Below, piece after piece: positions 19,068-28,856 of a stretch of DNA of 64,000 bases. The stretch is from contig JAJRQK010000015.1 in the NCBI GenBank assembly GCA_024280295.1, positions 32,078 to 96,077 of the forward strand, given 5' to 3'. The DNA is from Bacteroidota bacterium (GTDB lineage Bacteria; Bacteroidota; Bacteroidia; Flavobacteriales_D; Crocinitomicaceae). Every line of letters begins with the position of its first letter. Position 1 is the first letter of the stretch. The notes beneath the pieces were generated by a model. The model did not search any database. It was not told where the DNA came from and saw only the letters and a list, made by a program, of their open reading frames with translations. Both the position numbers and the translations under genes were made by a program.

Positions 19068-21221
19068 CTATGACACTCTCACTGCTATCACACAGACATC
19101 GTCGATTTGTTCTTCCTCACCTCGCCAGTCTTCGAAGTTTTTTTCAATTATTTTATGTTGATCCCCAATTAATTCCTGCTGTATTTTTAGCAAAAACTCC
19201 TTAAACGGCTTGGATTTGTATTTCTTCCCAAGTGGACCACCAAATTGATCGGCATATCCATCGGTTGACATAATTAATGTATCTCCCATGCAAAGTTCAA
19301 CACTAACAGTTTTGAATGATTCTATTTTTCCTGGGAAATGTCCAATTGGCATTTTGTTAGGAGGAACTTCCAAGAGGACGAAATTAAATTCAGGAAGATC
19401 AATGATTCTGCGAAATGGATTCACGGTGAAACTTTCACGATTTCGAACAATCCAAAGCGGGTTATTTGCTCCAGCATAATGTAATATGTTTGATTCTTTC
19501 TCCCAAACGCAAAGACCAATGTCCATTCCATCTTTAGGCTGATCCTGACTGTTTTTTTCTAATGCTCTTAGGACTCTTTCTCTTAATCTATTCAGAATGT
19601 CACCTGGTTTTCGATGTCCTCCTTCTAGTATGATTTGATTTAGAAAGGAAGTTCCGAGTAGACTCATAAATGCTCCAGGAACACCATGTCCTGTACAATC
19701 AGCAACTGCCCAAATTCCTAGTTTTTTCTGAATATCATAATGTGCCCAATAAAAATCACCGCTCACAACATCTTTTGGTTTGAAAAGAATAAATCGGTGT
19801 GGTGAAATTTGCTTCCATGCTTCTTCATTACTGATCATGGCGCGTTGAATACGTTTTGCATAGGTGATACTATCTGTAATTTCGGAATGTTGCTTCTCTA
19901 CGATTTGATTTTTTAGTTTGACTTGTTTGTTGCTTTTGTAAAGGAAGTAGATTCCAATTCCAACAAAAAGGAGAGCGATCCCAGAGAAGAGTAATAAAAT
20001 GTCTCGGAAGTATATTTTTTCATCATTTAGAGCCTTTTCAGTAAGTTTTTCTTTCACGCGCTGTAGTTCTGCTATCGAATCTGAGAACACTTTTTTTTCG
20101 ATACGATAATTTTCTTCAGCACCTAAAGATTGCTCATTTAGGGCAAGCAAGTTCATGCTATCTTTATAAGCGTAGGCATACGATAGAAGAGCGTAGGCAT
20201 CAGAGTATTCCCCCATTTCATAATAGAGACTTGCACTCATCGCATTTGCTTCAACAAGGATAAGAAAACTCCTTGCCGAATCTGCATATAATAATGCCTT
20301 TTCTGATGCTTCCAGGGATTCATCCAACCTCCCTAAATCGAATAAATTATACGATAAATTATGATACTGAATCGCAATACTTGTGAACGATTTTAGATTT
20401 TTACTTAAAGCTAAAGAGCGCTCGAAGTAGGCCATGCCTAATTCAGATTCTTTCTTTTCGAAGTAAACATTTGCAATATTGTTTAATAGATCGACCTCGA
20501 TTTTAGAGTAGTTGATTGCCTCAGCCACTTTAAGTCCTTCTTCATAGTACACAAGTGCTTTATCATAATCCTCATCTCCTTTTGCAAGAATTCCTAGATT
20601 GTTTAAAGCTCCAGATAGACTTATGGAATCATGGTATTTCCTGGAAGTTTTAAGTGCTTTTAATTGGTATTCCAATGCTTTCTTTCTATTTCCTGTTTGG
20701 CGAAAAGCGAGACCAATGTTTACATACCCAGATGCTGCGTCAGCTTTGTTCGTTTGTTCAGCGATAGAAACTGCCTTGAGATAAAAATTGATTGCATTAT
20801 CATACTTTGTTTGATAATGGTAAACGGTACCTTTGGATTCATAAGATTTAACAAGGAGTTTTCCTTTTGTAATTTTTTTCGATCTTAAAATACTTTCATC
20901 TACGAATATCATGGCAGAGTCAAATTCGTTCAAATACAACTTCGCTCGACTTAAATTGTGTAGGCTCTCAATAGTACCTCTTGGATACTCTATCTTCTGT
21001 GAAATTTGATACGCTAAACGTGCATATTTCTGTCCTTTTTCCGTATTGCGAAACATACTATCTTTTGCCGTTTGATTTAACTTGATCAGCATGGATGAGT
21101 CACGTATGGTGAATGACTTAGTCTTAATGGCACCAATTCTTTTCAAATAGGGATCTACTTGGGCATTACCCATATTCGAGATCATAAACAAAGAGAGGAT
21201 TAACCCGAAAATTAATTTCAT
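19068..21221 (-). CDS. TPR sensor with membrane anchor and SpoIIE-type PP2C phosphatase
   Basis: 717 residues. A signal peptide ending GNAQ is followed by periplasmic tetratricopeptide repeats (~60-380; units such as AASGYVNIGLAFRQTGNRKKALEYQ), one membrane helix (~405-428, LLLFSGIALLFVGIGIYFLY), a short coiled linker, and a cytoplasmic SpoIIE phosphatase (~470-715). The phosphatase keeps the metal-binding acids of the family in VSGDFYWA, VADCTGHGVPGAFMSLLG, DGMDIGLCVW and STDGYADQFGG. It should dephosphorylate a Ser/Thr-phosphorylated anti-sigma-antagonist-like partner in response to a periplasmic signal. No partner gene lies adjacent. The architecture is common in Bacteroidota. Confidence 0.9.
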   Translation of the reverse strand: MKLIFGLILSLFMISNMGNAQVDPYLKRIGAIKTKSFTIRDSSMLIKLNQTAKDSMFRNTEKGQKYARLAYQISQKIEYPRGTIESLHNLSRAKLYLNEFDSAMIFVDESILRSKKITKGKLLVKSYESKGTVYHYQTKYDNAINFYLKAVSIAEQTNKADAASGYVNIGLAFRQTGNRKKALEYQLKALKTSRKYHDSISLSGALNNLGILAKGDEDYDKALVYYEEGLKVAEAINYSKIEVDLLNNIANVYFEKKESELGMAYFERSLALSKNLKSFTSIAIQYHNLSYNLFDLGRLDESLEASEKALLYADSARSFLILVEANAMSASLYYEMGEYSDAYALLSYAYAYKDSMNLLALNEQSLGAEENYRIEKKVFSDSIAELQRVKEKLTEKALNDEKIYFRDILLLFSGIALLFVGIGIYFLYKSNKQVKLKNQIVEKQHSEITDSITYAKRIQRAMISNEEAWKQISPHRFILFKPKDVVSGDFYWAHYDIQKKLGIWAVADCTGHGVPGAFMSLLGTSFLNQIILEGGHRKPGDILNRLRERVLRALEKNSQDQPKDGMDIGLCVWEKESNILHYAGANNPLWIVRNRESFTVNPFRRIIDLPEFNFVLLEVPPNKMPIGHFPGKIESFKTVSVELCMGDTLIMSTDGYADQFGGPLGKKYKSKPFKEFLLKIQQELIGDQHKIIEKNFEDWRGEEEQIDDVCVIAVRVS

Positions 21222-21322
21222 ACAGTAGAAGTTGCGATGTTAAGATAGTGGATTTCATAAGATTGCTGATGTTTGGATGAAATAAATTTAACACGAAATC
21301 ATTGTTGTTTCCAAACATGAAC

Positions 21323-21330
21323 TAGTTTTG
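21323..21330 (+). promoter_or_regulatory. Promoter -7 box of the DUF5686 gene, next to the ATG
   Basis: TAGTTTTG matches TAnnTTTG and ends 4 nt before the ATG at 21335. A TTG at 21302-21304 is 18 nt upstream, suitable as -33 element. The predicted start point coincides with the ATG, so the transcript may be leaderless. Confidence 0.5.
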
Positions 21331-21334
21331 TGCT

Positions 21335-23725
21335 ATGACGCGACTTACATTATCACTTCTATTCAGTCTTATTTCGGTTCTATCTATTGGTCAACGATCT
21401 TTAGAAATTCGTGATGAGATTTTGGATCGATCGGTTCCTTTCGTAAAAGTATTTCCAGATGTTGGATCACCATTTTTGACGGATCTTGATGGAAGGATGC
21501 AACTTCCGGATAGCGTAACACAATTTTATCTTCAGTCTTATGATTATGCCGATACTCTGATAATTGTAAGAGAAATTGCTGGTGGTATTATTTATTTGTC
21601 GACACCATCACAGGAAATTGAAGGTGTGGTAGTTGTTGCTGGGGAGAATCGTGCACATCGAATTATGCGATTGGTAATTAATAATCGAAAGAAAAATCAT
21701 CCACTTGCCAATGATGCCTTTACCTATAAAAGTTATAGTAAATTCATTTTTGATGTCAATCCAGATGGAGTAGCTGCGATACCTGACTCAAGTACAGATT
21801 CAACTTTGATTCAGATTAAAAAATTCATGGGTAGTCAGCATCTTTTCCTAATGGAGAGTGTCTCAAAACGGGCATTCACTCCACCGTATCGCGACAAAGA
21901 GGAAATTATAGCCTATAAAGTATCTGGGTTTAATGATCCAATGTTTTCGACTTTCGCGAATAGTTTTCAATCGTTTAGTTTCTATGAAAACCAATTTGAT
22001 ATTCTTGGAAAGCAATACATAAACCCAATTGCCAGAGGTGGAATTCGACGTTATTTTTTCATTCTGGAGGATACAACACTGGTTGGAAATGATACAACAT
22101 TCACGATTTCATTCCGCCCAAGGGTTGGGAAGAATTTTACAGGAATGAAGGGACAATTGTTTATTAACTCAAACGGGTATGCCATTGAAAAGGTTATTGC
22201 GGAACCATACAATGATTCAAGCGGAATGCAAATGAGAATTGTGCAGGAGTATGAATTCATTGATGGGATAAAGTGGTTTCCTGTGAAGTTGAGTACTGAG
22301 CTTGATTTGAAAAGCTTTACCACCACTGGTAGTTTCTCGGATTTGTATATGCAGGGTAGAGGCAATTCTTACATCGAGGAGATTAAACTCAACCCAGAGA
22401 TTAAAAAACGCTTTTTCAATAATAATGTAACAATTGCAACTGCGGAAGATGCTGGAGAATTAGAAGATGGAGAGTGGAATACACTACGTAGATATGACAT
22501 CACTGAAAAAGAAGTCAACACTTACCATACAATTGATAGTCTATCCAAAGTGATGAATTTCGAGCGATTTCTTACGATAGCAAAGGTATTAGCTGACGGA
22601 AAGTTTCCTCTTGGGAAATATGCAAACCTTGATCTTAAGCGACTAATTAACTATAATCTCTACGAAAAATACCGATTTGGGGTTGGCTTGGAGACATCTC
22701 GAAAACTAATGAAACCAGTTCAATTCGGCGGGTATTTTGCATGGGCAACTGGTGATAAACGGTGGAAATATGGTGGTCATGCAACCATCCATATCGCCAG
22801 AAAGCGAGGAATTCATTTAGACCTTAATTACCATCAAGACAACTTAGAGCGAGGAGAATATAAATTTCACGAGAGCCGCTCTTTGATCTCTAAGGATTCG
22901 TATCGAAACTTATTCATCTCGCAAATGGATGAGCAACGACTAGGTGAAGCAGTACTATCTTGGGATATCAAATCGAATATTGAACTGAAGCTCTTTGGGA
23001 ATTACCAACGAATTTGGCACTCAGATGATTATGCGTATTTACTAAATCCGCAGCGTAGAATAGATCTTGCAGAAACGGGCGTCGAGTTGACATGGAATAT
23101 CTTAGAAAAATCAATGATGCTTGGCAACAGAAAAGTTTCCCTTGGTAAAAAGTATCCGCAAATCAAGGTTAAAGCTATTCATGGTTGGAAAGGTTGGTTT
23201 GAAAGTGATTATGAATATACACGAATCAATGCTCAGGTAAGTCAAACAATTCCAGTACTAGGTATCGGGAAGTTTCATTGGAAAATAGCAGCTTCTAAAC
23301 TTATTGGTAGTGTTCCTTTAACACTTGCTTATAATGGAGATGGGACAGGTAAATTTTGGCTGATTTCGGCACCAAATACATTTGAAGCAATGCTGCCAGG
23401 GTCGTTTTACACAACATCTCAGTTAAGCTTCTTTACACGCTTTGATTTCAAGGCAATAGCAACAAAGGCAAAATGGAATGAACCTCGATTTGCACTTCAT
23501 CATGCAATTGGAATCGGAGAATTTGAGAATAGAGAAGACCATCAATTAACCTTTGAAACGATGGATAATGGCTACTATGAAGCAGGGTTGATTTTGGATG
23601 GAATTATTACCACAAAAACCTCTTCTATTGGATTGGGAGCGTTTTACAAGTATGGACATTATTCGCGGCCTGAAGTTCTTGAAAATATAGTTCCAAAGAT
23701 TGTGATATCGTTTAGATTAGAGTAG
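21335..23725 (+). CDS. DUF5686 / carboxypeptidase-like regulatory domain outer-membrane protein
   Basis: 796 residues. A signal peptide (ending SIGQ) precedes a ~75-residue beta-sandwich of the carboxypeptidase-regulatory-like type, then the linker IEGVVVVAGENRAHRIMRLV and NHPLANDAFTYKSYSKF, the hallmark opening of DUF5686. The second half (~400-796) is rich in alternating aromatic strands (RFGVGLETSRKL, YGGHATIHIARKRGI, FYTTSQLSFFTRFDF) and ends in a strand closing in ...KIVISFRLE, as expected of an outer-membrane beta-barrel. Function is not established for the family. It is monocistronic and transcribed divergently from the TPR-SpoIIE gene. Confidence 0.82.
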   Translation: MTRLTLSLLFSLISVLSIGQRSLEIRDEILDRSVPFVKVFPDVGSPFLTDLDGRMQLPDSVTQFYLQSYDYADTLIIVREIAGGIIYLSTPSQEIEGVVVVAGENRAHRIMRLVINNRKKNHPLANDAFTYKSYSKFIFDVNPDGVAAIPDSSTDSTLIQIKKFMGSQHLFLMESVSKRAFTPPYRDKEEIIAYKVSGFNDPMFSTFANSFQSFSFYENQFDILGKQYINPIARGGIRRYFFILEDTTLVGNDTTFTISFRPRVGKNFTGMKGQLFINSNGYAIEKVIAEPYNDSSGMQMRIVQEYEFIDGIKWFPVKLSTELDLKSFTTTGSFSDLYMQGRGNSYIEEIKLNPEIKKRFFNNNVTIATAEDAGELEDGEWNTLRRYDITEKEVNTYHTIDSLSKVMNFERFLTIAKVLADGKFPLGKYANLDLKRLINYNLYEKYRFGVGLETSRKLMKPVQFGGYFAWATGDKRWKYGGHATIHIARKRGIHLDLNYHQDNLERGEYKFHESRSLISKDSYRNLFISQMDEQRLGEAVLSWDIKSNIELKLFGNYQRIWHSDDYAYLLNPQRRIDLAETGVELTWNILEKSMMLGNRKVSLGKKYPQIKVKAIHGWKGWFESDYEYTRINAQVSQTIPVLGIGKFHWKIAASKLIGSVPLTLAYNGDGTGKFWLISAPNTFEAMLPGSFYTTSQLSFFTRFDFKAIATKAKWNEPRFALHHAIGIGEFENREDHQLTFETMDNGYYEAGLILDGIITTKTSSIGLGAFYKYGHYSRPEVLENIVPKIVISFRLE

Positions 23726-23810
23726 AAATAAGACGTTAAGGCTGAATAGCTAGGTTGAAAAGGCACTTTGAGAGTTTCAGTATGCTCCGTTTGAATTATT
23801 AGAAAACGAG

Positions 23811-23915
23811 TTTTGCGTTAGTGATTGGAGCGGTATCCTTTTTATAGAATGGACATTTCGGATTCGCTCAATATCCATTCTATAAAAAGATATAACGGAA
23901 AGCACGATTAATTGG
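23811..23915 (+). ncRNA. Dispersed hairpin RNA element, Flavo-1-like candidate
   Basis: A perfect 16-bp inverted repeat, CTTTTTATAGAATGGA (23838-23853) and its complement (23874-23889), is flanked by GTGATTGGAGCGGTATC on the left and GATATAACGGAAAGCACG on the right. This arrangement, GAGCGGyATCC-T-run-hairpin-A-run-GATATArCGGAAAGC, recurs in intergenic regions of Flavobacteriia and, as I recall, fits the Flavo-1 RNA motif; this was not checked. It lies between convergent genes and may also work as a two-way terminator. Confidence 0.5.
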
Positions 23916-24035
23916 CTTTTGCAAAAAGGAAATTAAAACGCCCGAATGAGCTTGAAACTTGACTAAGGTGTTAATGCACCCAGTAATAATTAACTTAGAA
24001 TAGACGGAGAATCTACTCTCACAGATAGGAGTGAT

Positions 24036-24569
24036 TTATTCCATTGATTTAGGGGGTTGAAGTAAATCAGTTAGCCCAGTCAGTTCAAGAGAAATTGCCA
24101 ACTCTAAGGGTGTTCTTCCCGCATTATCTAGAGGGCAAAGATCAGCATCAGTGTCAACTAGTAATTTTACAAGTTGTTCGTTTTTTGATTGTATTGCGTA
24201 AATTAGACATGAAATGTTTTGTCCTCCAAGAAGGTTGACATTCGCTCCTTTCTCAATCAGTAGAGATGCTACTTCAAAATCACCCCTGTAACAAGCTGCG
24301 TGTAATGCTGTTCCCTCTTGAGATTGGTAGTTAACATCTGCATCTTTTGATAAGATAAACTCTATAGACTCAACTTTATTTCTGTAAACTGCTAGGATTA
24401 ATGGTGAAAACCCATGTTCATTTAAGGAATCAAAGATGGTATTGTCTTGATTGTATGCTGTTTTTAAATCCTCCAGATTACCAGATCGACTTGCTTCGAA
24501 GACATCGATTTGGGAAAATGATGAACCAATAGTAAAAATAATAGCTGCAAATGTCAAATTAAGATTCAT
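24036..24569 (-). CDS. Secreted ankyrin-repeat protein
   Basis: 177 residues with a signal peptide ending SFSQ. About four ankyrin repeats follow (SRSGNLEDLKTAYNQ; HGFSPLILAVYRNKVESIEF; EGTALHAACYRGDFEVASLL; AGRTPLELAISLELTGLTDL). The repeats imply a protein-protein interface in the periplasm or outside. Its ATG shares one base with the TAA of the DOMON-domain gene upstream (TAATG), so translation is probably coupled and the two products may interact. No enzymatic domain is present. Confidence 0.88.
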   Translation of the reverse strand: MNLNLTFAAIIFTIGSSFSQIDVFEASRSGNLEDLKTAYNQDNTIFDSLNEHGFSPLILAVYRNKVESIEFILSKDADVNYQSQEGTALHAACYRGDFEVASLLIEKGANVNLLGGQNISCLIYAIQSKNEQLVKLLVDTDADLCPLDNAGRTPLELAISLELTGLTDLLQPPKSME

Positions 24570-26065
24570 TACCGAAGAACAATTTTTTTGCTCAATGTTC
24601 CATGCTCGCTTACTAATTGTAGCACTATTAATCCACGAGGAAGACTACTTAGATCTATTGATGTACGACTGGCTAAATTTGGGAGTGATTTAAGAATTTG
24701 TCCTGATAGAGATACAAGTTTTATCAAGTACTGTTCCGTTAAATCCGTTGTAATGATTAACTGGTTTGCTGTCTCAAATGATATATCGAAGAATGATTCT
24801 AGTTCATTTAGACTATTTGTATAAACGGCGAAATTCCAAGTAGTGCTATCCGAAATTCCAGCAAATTGATTACCAATTAAATCTGTAATTGCAGTCGGGT
24901 CAATAGTGATGGAATACTGTCCGTCGATAGATAGAAAATTTGTTGGATTAATGAAAATCGTATTCATTGACAGAGACAAGTTCAATGCAGTTGTCACATC
25001 AAAACTCTCAATGATTGCTCCCGTTAAGTAGTTCTTGAGAGTAATATTCCCAGTTCCAAATGCAATATCTTCATCAAATGAAATCGTAAAATTGCTATTC
25101 AATGTAACATTCACCGCATTGTCAATAGGAATAAAAGCACCGCTTATCAATGGGGGAGTGCTATCGTTAGAATTATCTAAAGTTTCGAAATTCCATGTTG
25201 TACTATCTATGAATCCACTATAAGAATTAAGAGAGAAATCTTGAATGGCATTGGAATCTACTGTAATGTAATATTCTGTAAAACTGGCTAGTAGATTTGT
25301 CGGAAGTAGTGTTAGTGCTGGTCCCGATATACTCAAATTAGTACTTGTTGCGACATCGTACTGTTCAATAAGCGATCCTGAATTGAGTTCATGTAATTTG
25401 ATGTATCCAGTACCAAACATAATATCTTCATCAAATGTGATAGTCATGTCCGTCGCCAACGTTGCACCTGTAGAATTATCAGAAGGAAAAAGAAATCCAG
25501 AAATCACAGGGGGGATTGTGTCAGGAAACACCCACGTGAACGTTGTGTTCCCTCTAAATGCAGATCCATGATACCCAAGAGTATAAGTGCTATTGCTACC
25601 TGTAGCCCAAATAATATTAAATGAATCATCTGAATAATTAAACTCATGATCTTCAGAATCGCCAGTAACTAGAAATCTCTTTGCCTCAAAAGTTCGAGTG
25701 CCTCCAGAAGTTACCATTGAGATTAAATCCCAATCATCCACAATGTCTTTGTTTACACCAGTAGCACCTTGTGAAGTCATGTTGTAATCAAAAATGCCCA
25801 ACGAATGCATCGCGCCTGGCTTACCATCTGAGTATATTAAAGCATCGGAATTGGACATACTGCTTCCGAAACCGCATGCAAGCCAACGATCTGACGGACC
25901 TTGAAATGTGATTGTAATATCAGAAGGTGTTATCACCGCACCAAAGTAGATGTTAGAGCCAGGAGAAACTTCAGTTAAGGGAATTATTTTTGGTTGTGAA
26001 CTAACACTATCAGAGAGAAGGAGTAGAGAAATGAAGAGTAGCGATTTGCTGATGAGGGTGCTCAT
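24569..26065 (-). CDS. DOMON-like domain, two SbsA Ig-like domains and T9SS sorting domain
   Basis: 498 residues with a signal peptide ending VSSQ. Residues ~30-180 resemble a DOMON domain, a heme- or sugar-binding beta-sandwich (GPSDRWLACGFGSSM, DALIYSDGKPGAM, LGYHGSAFRGNTTFTW). Two tandem SbsA/Big_5 Ig-like modules follow, each with P..SG...P.DN and a TFDED/SFDEDI(M/A)FGTG motif and closing in IDSTTWNFE or ISDSTTWNFA. The C-terminus is a sorting domain (GQILKSLPNLASRTSIDLSS ... KKIVLR). It is probably a surface-anchored binding protein, perhaps for heme, though ligand residues cannot be fixed by eye. It lies 27 bp after the PKD gene and overlaps the ankyrin gene by one base. Confidence 0.83.
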   Translation of the reverse strand: MSTLISKSLLFISLLLLSDSVSSQPKIIPLTEVSPGSNIYFGAVITPSDITITFQGPSDRWLACGFGSSMSNSDALIYSDGKPGAMHSLGIFDYNMTSQGATGVNKDIVDDWDLISMVTSGGTRTFEAKRFLVTGDSEDHEFNYSDDSFNIIWATGSNSTYTLGYHGSAFRGNTTFTWVFPDTIPPVISGFLFPSDNSTGATLATDMTITFDEDIMFGTGYIKLHELNSGSLIEQYDVATSTNLSISGPALTLLPTNLLASFTEYYITVDSNAIQDFSLNSYSGFIDSTTWNFETLDNSNDSTPPLISGAFIPIDNAVNVTLNSNFTISFDEDIAFGTGNITLKNYLTGAIIESFDVTTALNLSLSMNTIFINPTNFLSIDGQYSITIDPTAITDLIGNQFAGISDSTTWNFAVYTNSLNELESFFDISFETANQLIITTDLTEQYLIKLVSLSGQILKSLPNLASRTSIDLSSLPRGLIVLQLVSEHGTLSKKIVLR

Positions 26066-26092
26066 ATATTTTATATGTCCTATTTAAAGTTG

Positions 26093-28777
26093 CTACCTAA
26101 TAATATTAATATGTCCACCAATCATTTTTTCTGGATTGTGTGGTTCGCAAGAAACATAGACTATTTTCCAAATATATCCACCATCCTGAACTAGTTTTCC
26201 ATTAGGACCAACACCATCCCAGCCAACATTTACATCATAAGATTCAAAAATGATTTCTCCCCAACGATTAAAAATTTCCATGTGCCATTCTTCGACTGTT
26301 AAATAGACAATCGGTAAGAAAACATTGTTGAATTCATCACCATCTGGTGTAAATGTATTTGGGGCAAAGACTGTAAATGGTTCGATAAACAATTGCGACG
26401 AAGAAGTGTCCTTACAACCAAATTCATTCGTTACTATTTGATATGGGTAATGATTTCCGGGTGTTACATAAGTATGGAATGGTGATTGAATTCCTGTACT
26501 GTGAAGTGTCGTATCATCATACCAATAGAACCAATCTGTAGCTCCTATTGAGGCATCATTGAATCGAATACTCGAATGACAAATGTCTGTATAATCTGGA
26601 GTAACTGTGAAGCTTGATGTTGGCTTTGGCCGCACATTAACTATGTCAGGCTGGATTAATATCAATGTGTCAACACAACCGCTTGTTGTATGTATGCTTA
26701 ACGTTACCGGATAATTCCCAACATTAGGGTACAAATGCGTCGGATTCTGATCTGTGGATGTTGTACCATCACCAAAATCCCAGTTGTAGAAAATGGTCGT
26801 TTCTGCGGTGGAAAGATCAATAAACTGAGCATTAAATGGTGCACACTGTAATCCAGGTGCAATGGCGAAATCAACCTCAGGGGGATAAAAAATGTAGATG
26901 TTTTGTGTAACCGATTCGATACAATTTTCGAATGTTCCTGTTAAGGTAATTGGAATCGACCCTATTGTATCAAATACGACATTTGAAACATCGATATTGG
27001 TCGATGTCTGTATAGAGGAATTCGGACCAAATGTCCACGTAAAAACAGAACTCGGAGGTCCACCTACCGTTCCATCGAAATTGAAATTGTTTGTTGTTAA
27101 ACAAAGTGAATCTTCCGAAGTAAATGATACGACTAATTGCTCGTTTAGTGTAATTGTTGCCGTAGTTTGATCAGTGCAAAATGGCGTTGAACCTGAGACA
27201 AGAGTAATCGTATAAGTCCCTGGAGATGGGAATGTAAAGGTGGGGTCGAATACTGTGCTAATGTCTGTGTTTGTACCTGCTACTCCAAAATCCCACGCAT
27301 ACTGTGTTGAATTTTGAGATCCGTTTCCAAATGTAATTGTGAGTCCGTCACACTCTACATCTTGCGGTACGTTAATCTGTGCAATTGGCTCTGGAAAAAT
27401 GTAGATTGAGTCTGTGAAAGATGCGGTGCATAAATTATTTTCGATTGTCACTGTTACGGAGATAAAACCAGTAGTATCAAACGTAACTCCATTTATGTTT
27501 GTTCCAGTTGTGCTTGGCGCCGTTGCATTCGGGCCAAAGTTCCAAGAATAAGTAGATCCAGGAGGGCCGTTGGATTGTGCGACAAAATCAAAGCTATTTC
27601 CAAAGATGCACAGTGAATCATTAGAAGTAAAATCTACAGTGATTTGATTGTTCACAATAATATCCATATACGCAGTATCAGTACAGGGCCACCCAGGGTT
27701 GACAACGAGCATTACTGTATAAGCTCCATCAGCTGGGTAAGTGTAAGTAGGAGCAAATGCAGAACTTACATCGGTAGTAATTCCCGGCACACCAAAATCC
27801 CATGCATAGTTAACTATTCCTGTTCCAACGGAGTTGTTCACGAAGTCAATTGTCAATCCTTGGCAATAGGATACAAAAGTTGGTAAATCACTCTGTATCG
27901 GTAAATTAGCTTCTAGTTGCAAGATACAATTGAACACACGAAATAAGAAATCACGTGTTGTAGAATTGATCAATACGCCATTTCTGTACTCTGAAACTCT
28001 AATTCCAACGACAAATAATCCCAGTAAGTTAGGGGATGCAGTTAAAAGACCAGTAGCAGGGTCAATGTTTATTGTAGCACCTGGCCCCAATGGGTTTGCT
28101 GCACCATATCCTCCCAGCCAATTAACAGGTGCATAGCCTGGTGGTGGTGCTGGATTTGGTGCTGGATTCGCTCCGGAAGCTCCAGAAAGTGGGGTTACAA
28201 GTGAATAAACAAGCTGATCTCCATCTGGATCTGTTGCGCTATGATCAAAAATTAAATCGTCATTGTTACATAAAAGTAAAGGCGGATAACCGATAAATCT
28301 TGGGCTGCTATTGACGTAGGCTCCCGTATTAAAACCCGGAACAACGCAAGTCAGCGTAAATCCAGTATCGTCAGGATTGCTAATATTTGTTACGTTCGGA
28401 CCGCGACAGCATCGTTGATAAGTCACAGTATAGCCACCAATCGCAGGAGGCAAATTCACATCCACAGTATAAAGTGCATTTTCCGTGCAAATATTAGTAG
28501 GAGGAGTAACACATGGGTTATTAGATACAACGGGGATCATTGTACTTCCTGGAAACGGGACATTCACACTCTGAACCAAATTTCCATTACTATAAACAGC
28601 TAAAGACAAAGGATTATCGAATTCCGCACCTGGAGAATTACAGTCTCGATACATTGAAATGTAAAATCGGTAAACATTATTCCCCATATAGTCATAGTAA
28701 ATCTCACCCCCAACAATATGGGAAGCGTTACTAGTTAGTGAACTAGCCAGTATTATAAGAACTATTAGGTACTTCAT
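26093..28777 (-). CDS. Large secreted PKD-domain protein with gliding-motility-type C-terminus
   Basis: 894 residues. A signal peptide ending NASH leads into HIVGGEIYYDYMGNNVY and a Cys-rich ~250-residue N-terminal domain (YRDCNSPG, YQRCCRGPN) common in secreted Bacteroidota proteins. Four or five PKD-like modules follow, each with YxWDFG or YSWNFG cores (ctNYAWDFGVPG, QYAWDFGVAG, FYNWDFGDGTTS, then WFYWYDDT). The last ~85 residues are the gliding-motility-associated C-terminal domain (APNTFTPDGDEFNNVF, IFNRWGEIIFES, DGGYIWKI), the type B T9SS signal. It is probably a cell-surface adhesin or structural protein. The next two genes follow on the same strand. Confidence 0.88.
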   Translation of the reverse strand: MKYLIVLIILASSLTSNASHIVGGEIYYDYMGNNVYRFYISMYRDCNSPGAEFDNPLSLAVYSNGNLVQSVNVPFPGSTMIPVVSNNPCVTPPTNICTENALYTVDVNLPPAIGGYTVTYQRCCRGPNVTNISNPDDTGFTLTCVVPGFNTGAYVNSSPRFIGYPPLLLCNNDDLIFDHSATDPDGDQLVYSLVTPLSGASGANPAPNPAPPPGYAPVNWLGGYGAANPLGPGATINIDPATGLLTASPNLLGLFVVGIRVSEYRNGVLINSTTRDFLFRVFNCILQLEANLPIQSDLPTFVSYCQGLTIDFVNNSVGTGIVNYAWDFGVPGITTDVSSAFAPTYTYPADGAYTVMLVVNPGWPCTDTAYMDIIVNNQITVDFTSNDSLCIFGNSFDFVAQSNGPPGSTYSWNFGPNATAPSTTGTNINGVTFDTTGFISVTVTIENNLCTASFTDSIYIFPEPIAQINVPQDVECDGLTITFGNGSQNSTQYAWDFGVAGTNTDISTVFDPTFTFPSPGTYTITLVSGSTPFCTDQTTATITLNEQLVVSFTSEDSLCLTTNNFNFDGTVGGPPSSVFTWTFGPNSSIQTSTNIDVSNVVFDTIGSIPITLTGTFENCIESVTQNIYIFYPPEVDFAIAPGLQCAPFNAQFIDLSTAETTIFYNWDFGDGTTSTDQNPTHLYPNVGNYPVTLSIHTTSGCVDTLILIQPDIVNVRPKPTSSFTVTPDYTDICHSSIRFNDASIGATDWFYWYDDTTLHSTGIQSPFHTYVTPGNHYPYQIVTNEFGCKDTSSSQLFIEPFTVFAPNTFTPDGDEFNNVFLPIVYLTVEEWHMEIFNRWGEIIFESYDVNVGWDGVGPNGKLVQDGGYIWKIVYVSCEPHNPEKMIGGHINIIR

Positions 28778-28856
28778 GTTTTATTCTAGACGCAAAAGGT
28801 AAGCAAAAGTTATTCCAAAGAAGTCATTAATTATTATCAACGGTTGAAATCCAAGT

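Noticed and set aside
27644-27886. Plus-strand frames inside the PKD gene and similar antisense frames elsewhere
   Set aside because: They lie entirely opposite well-supported genes and show no domain features.
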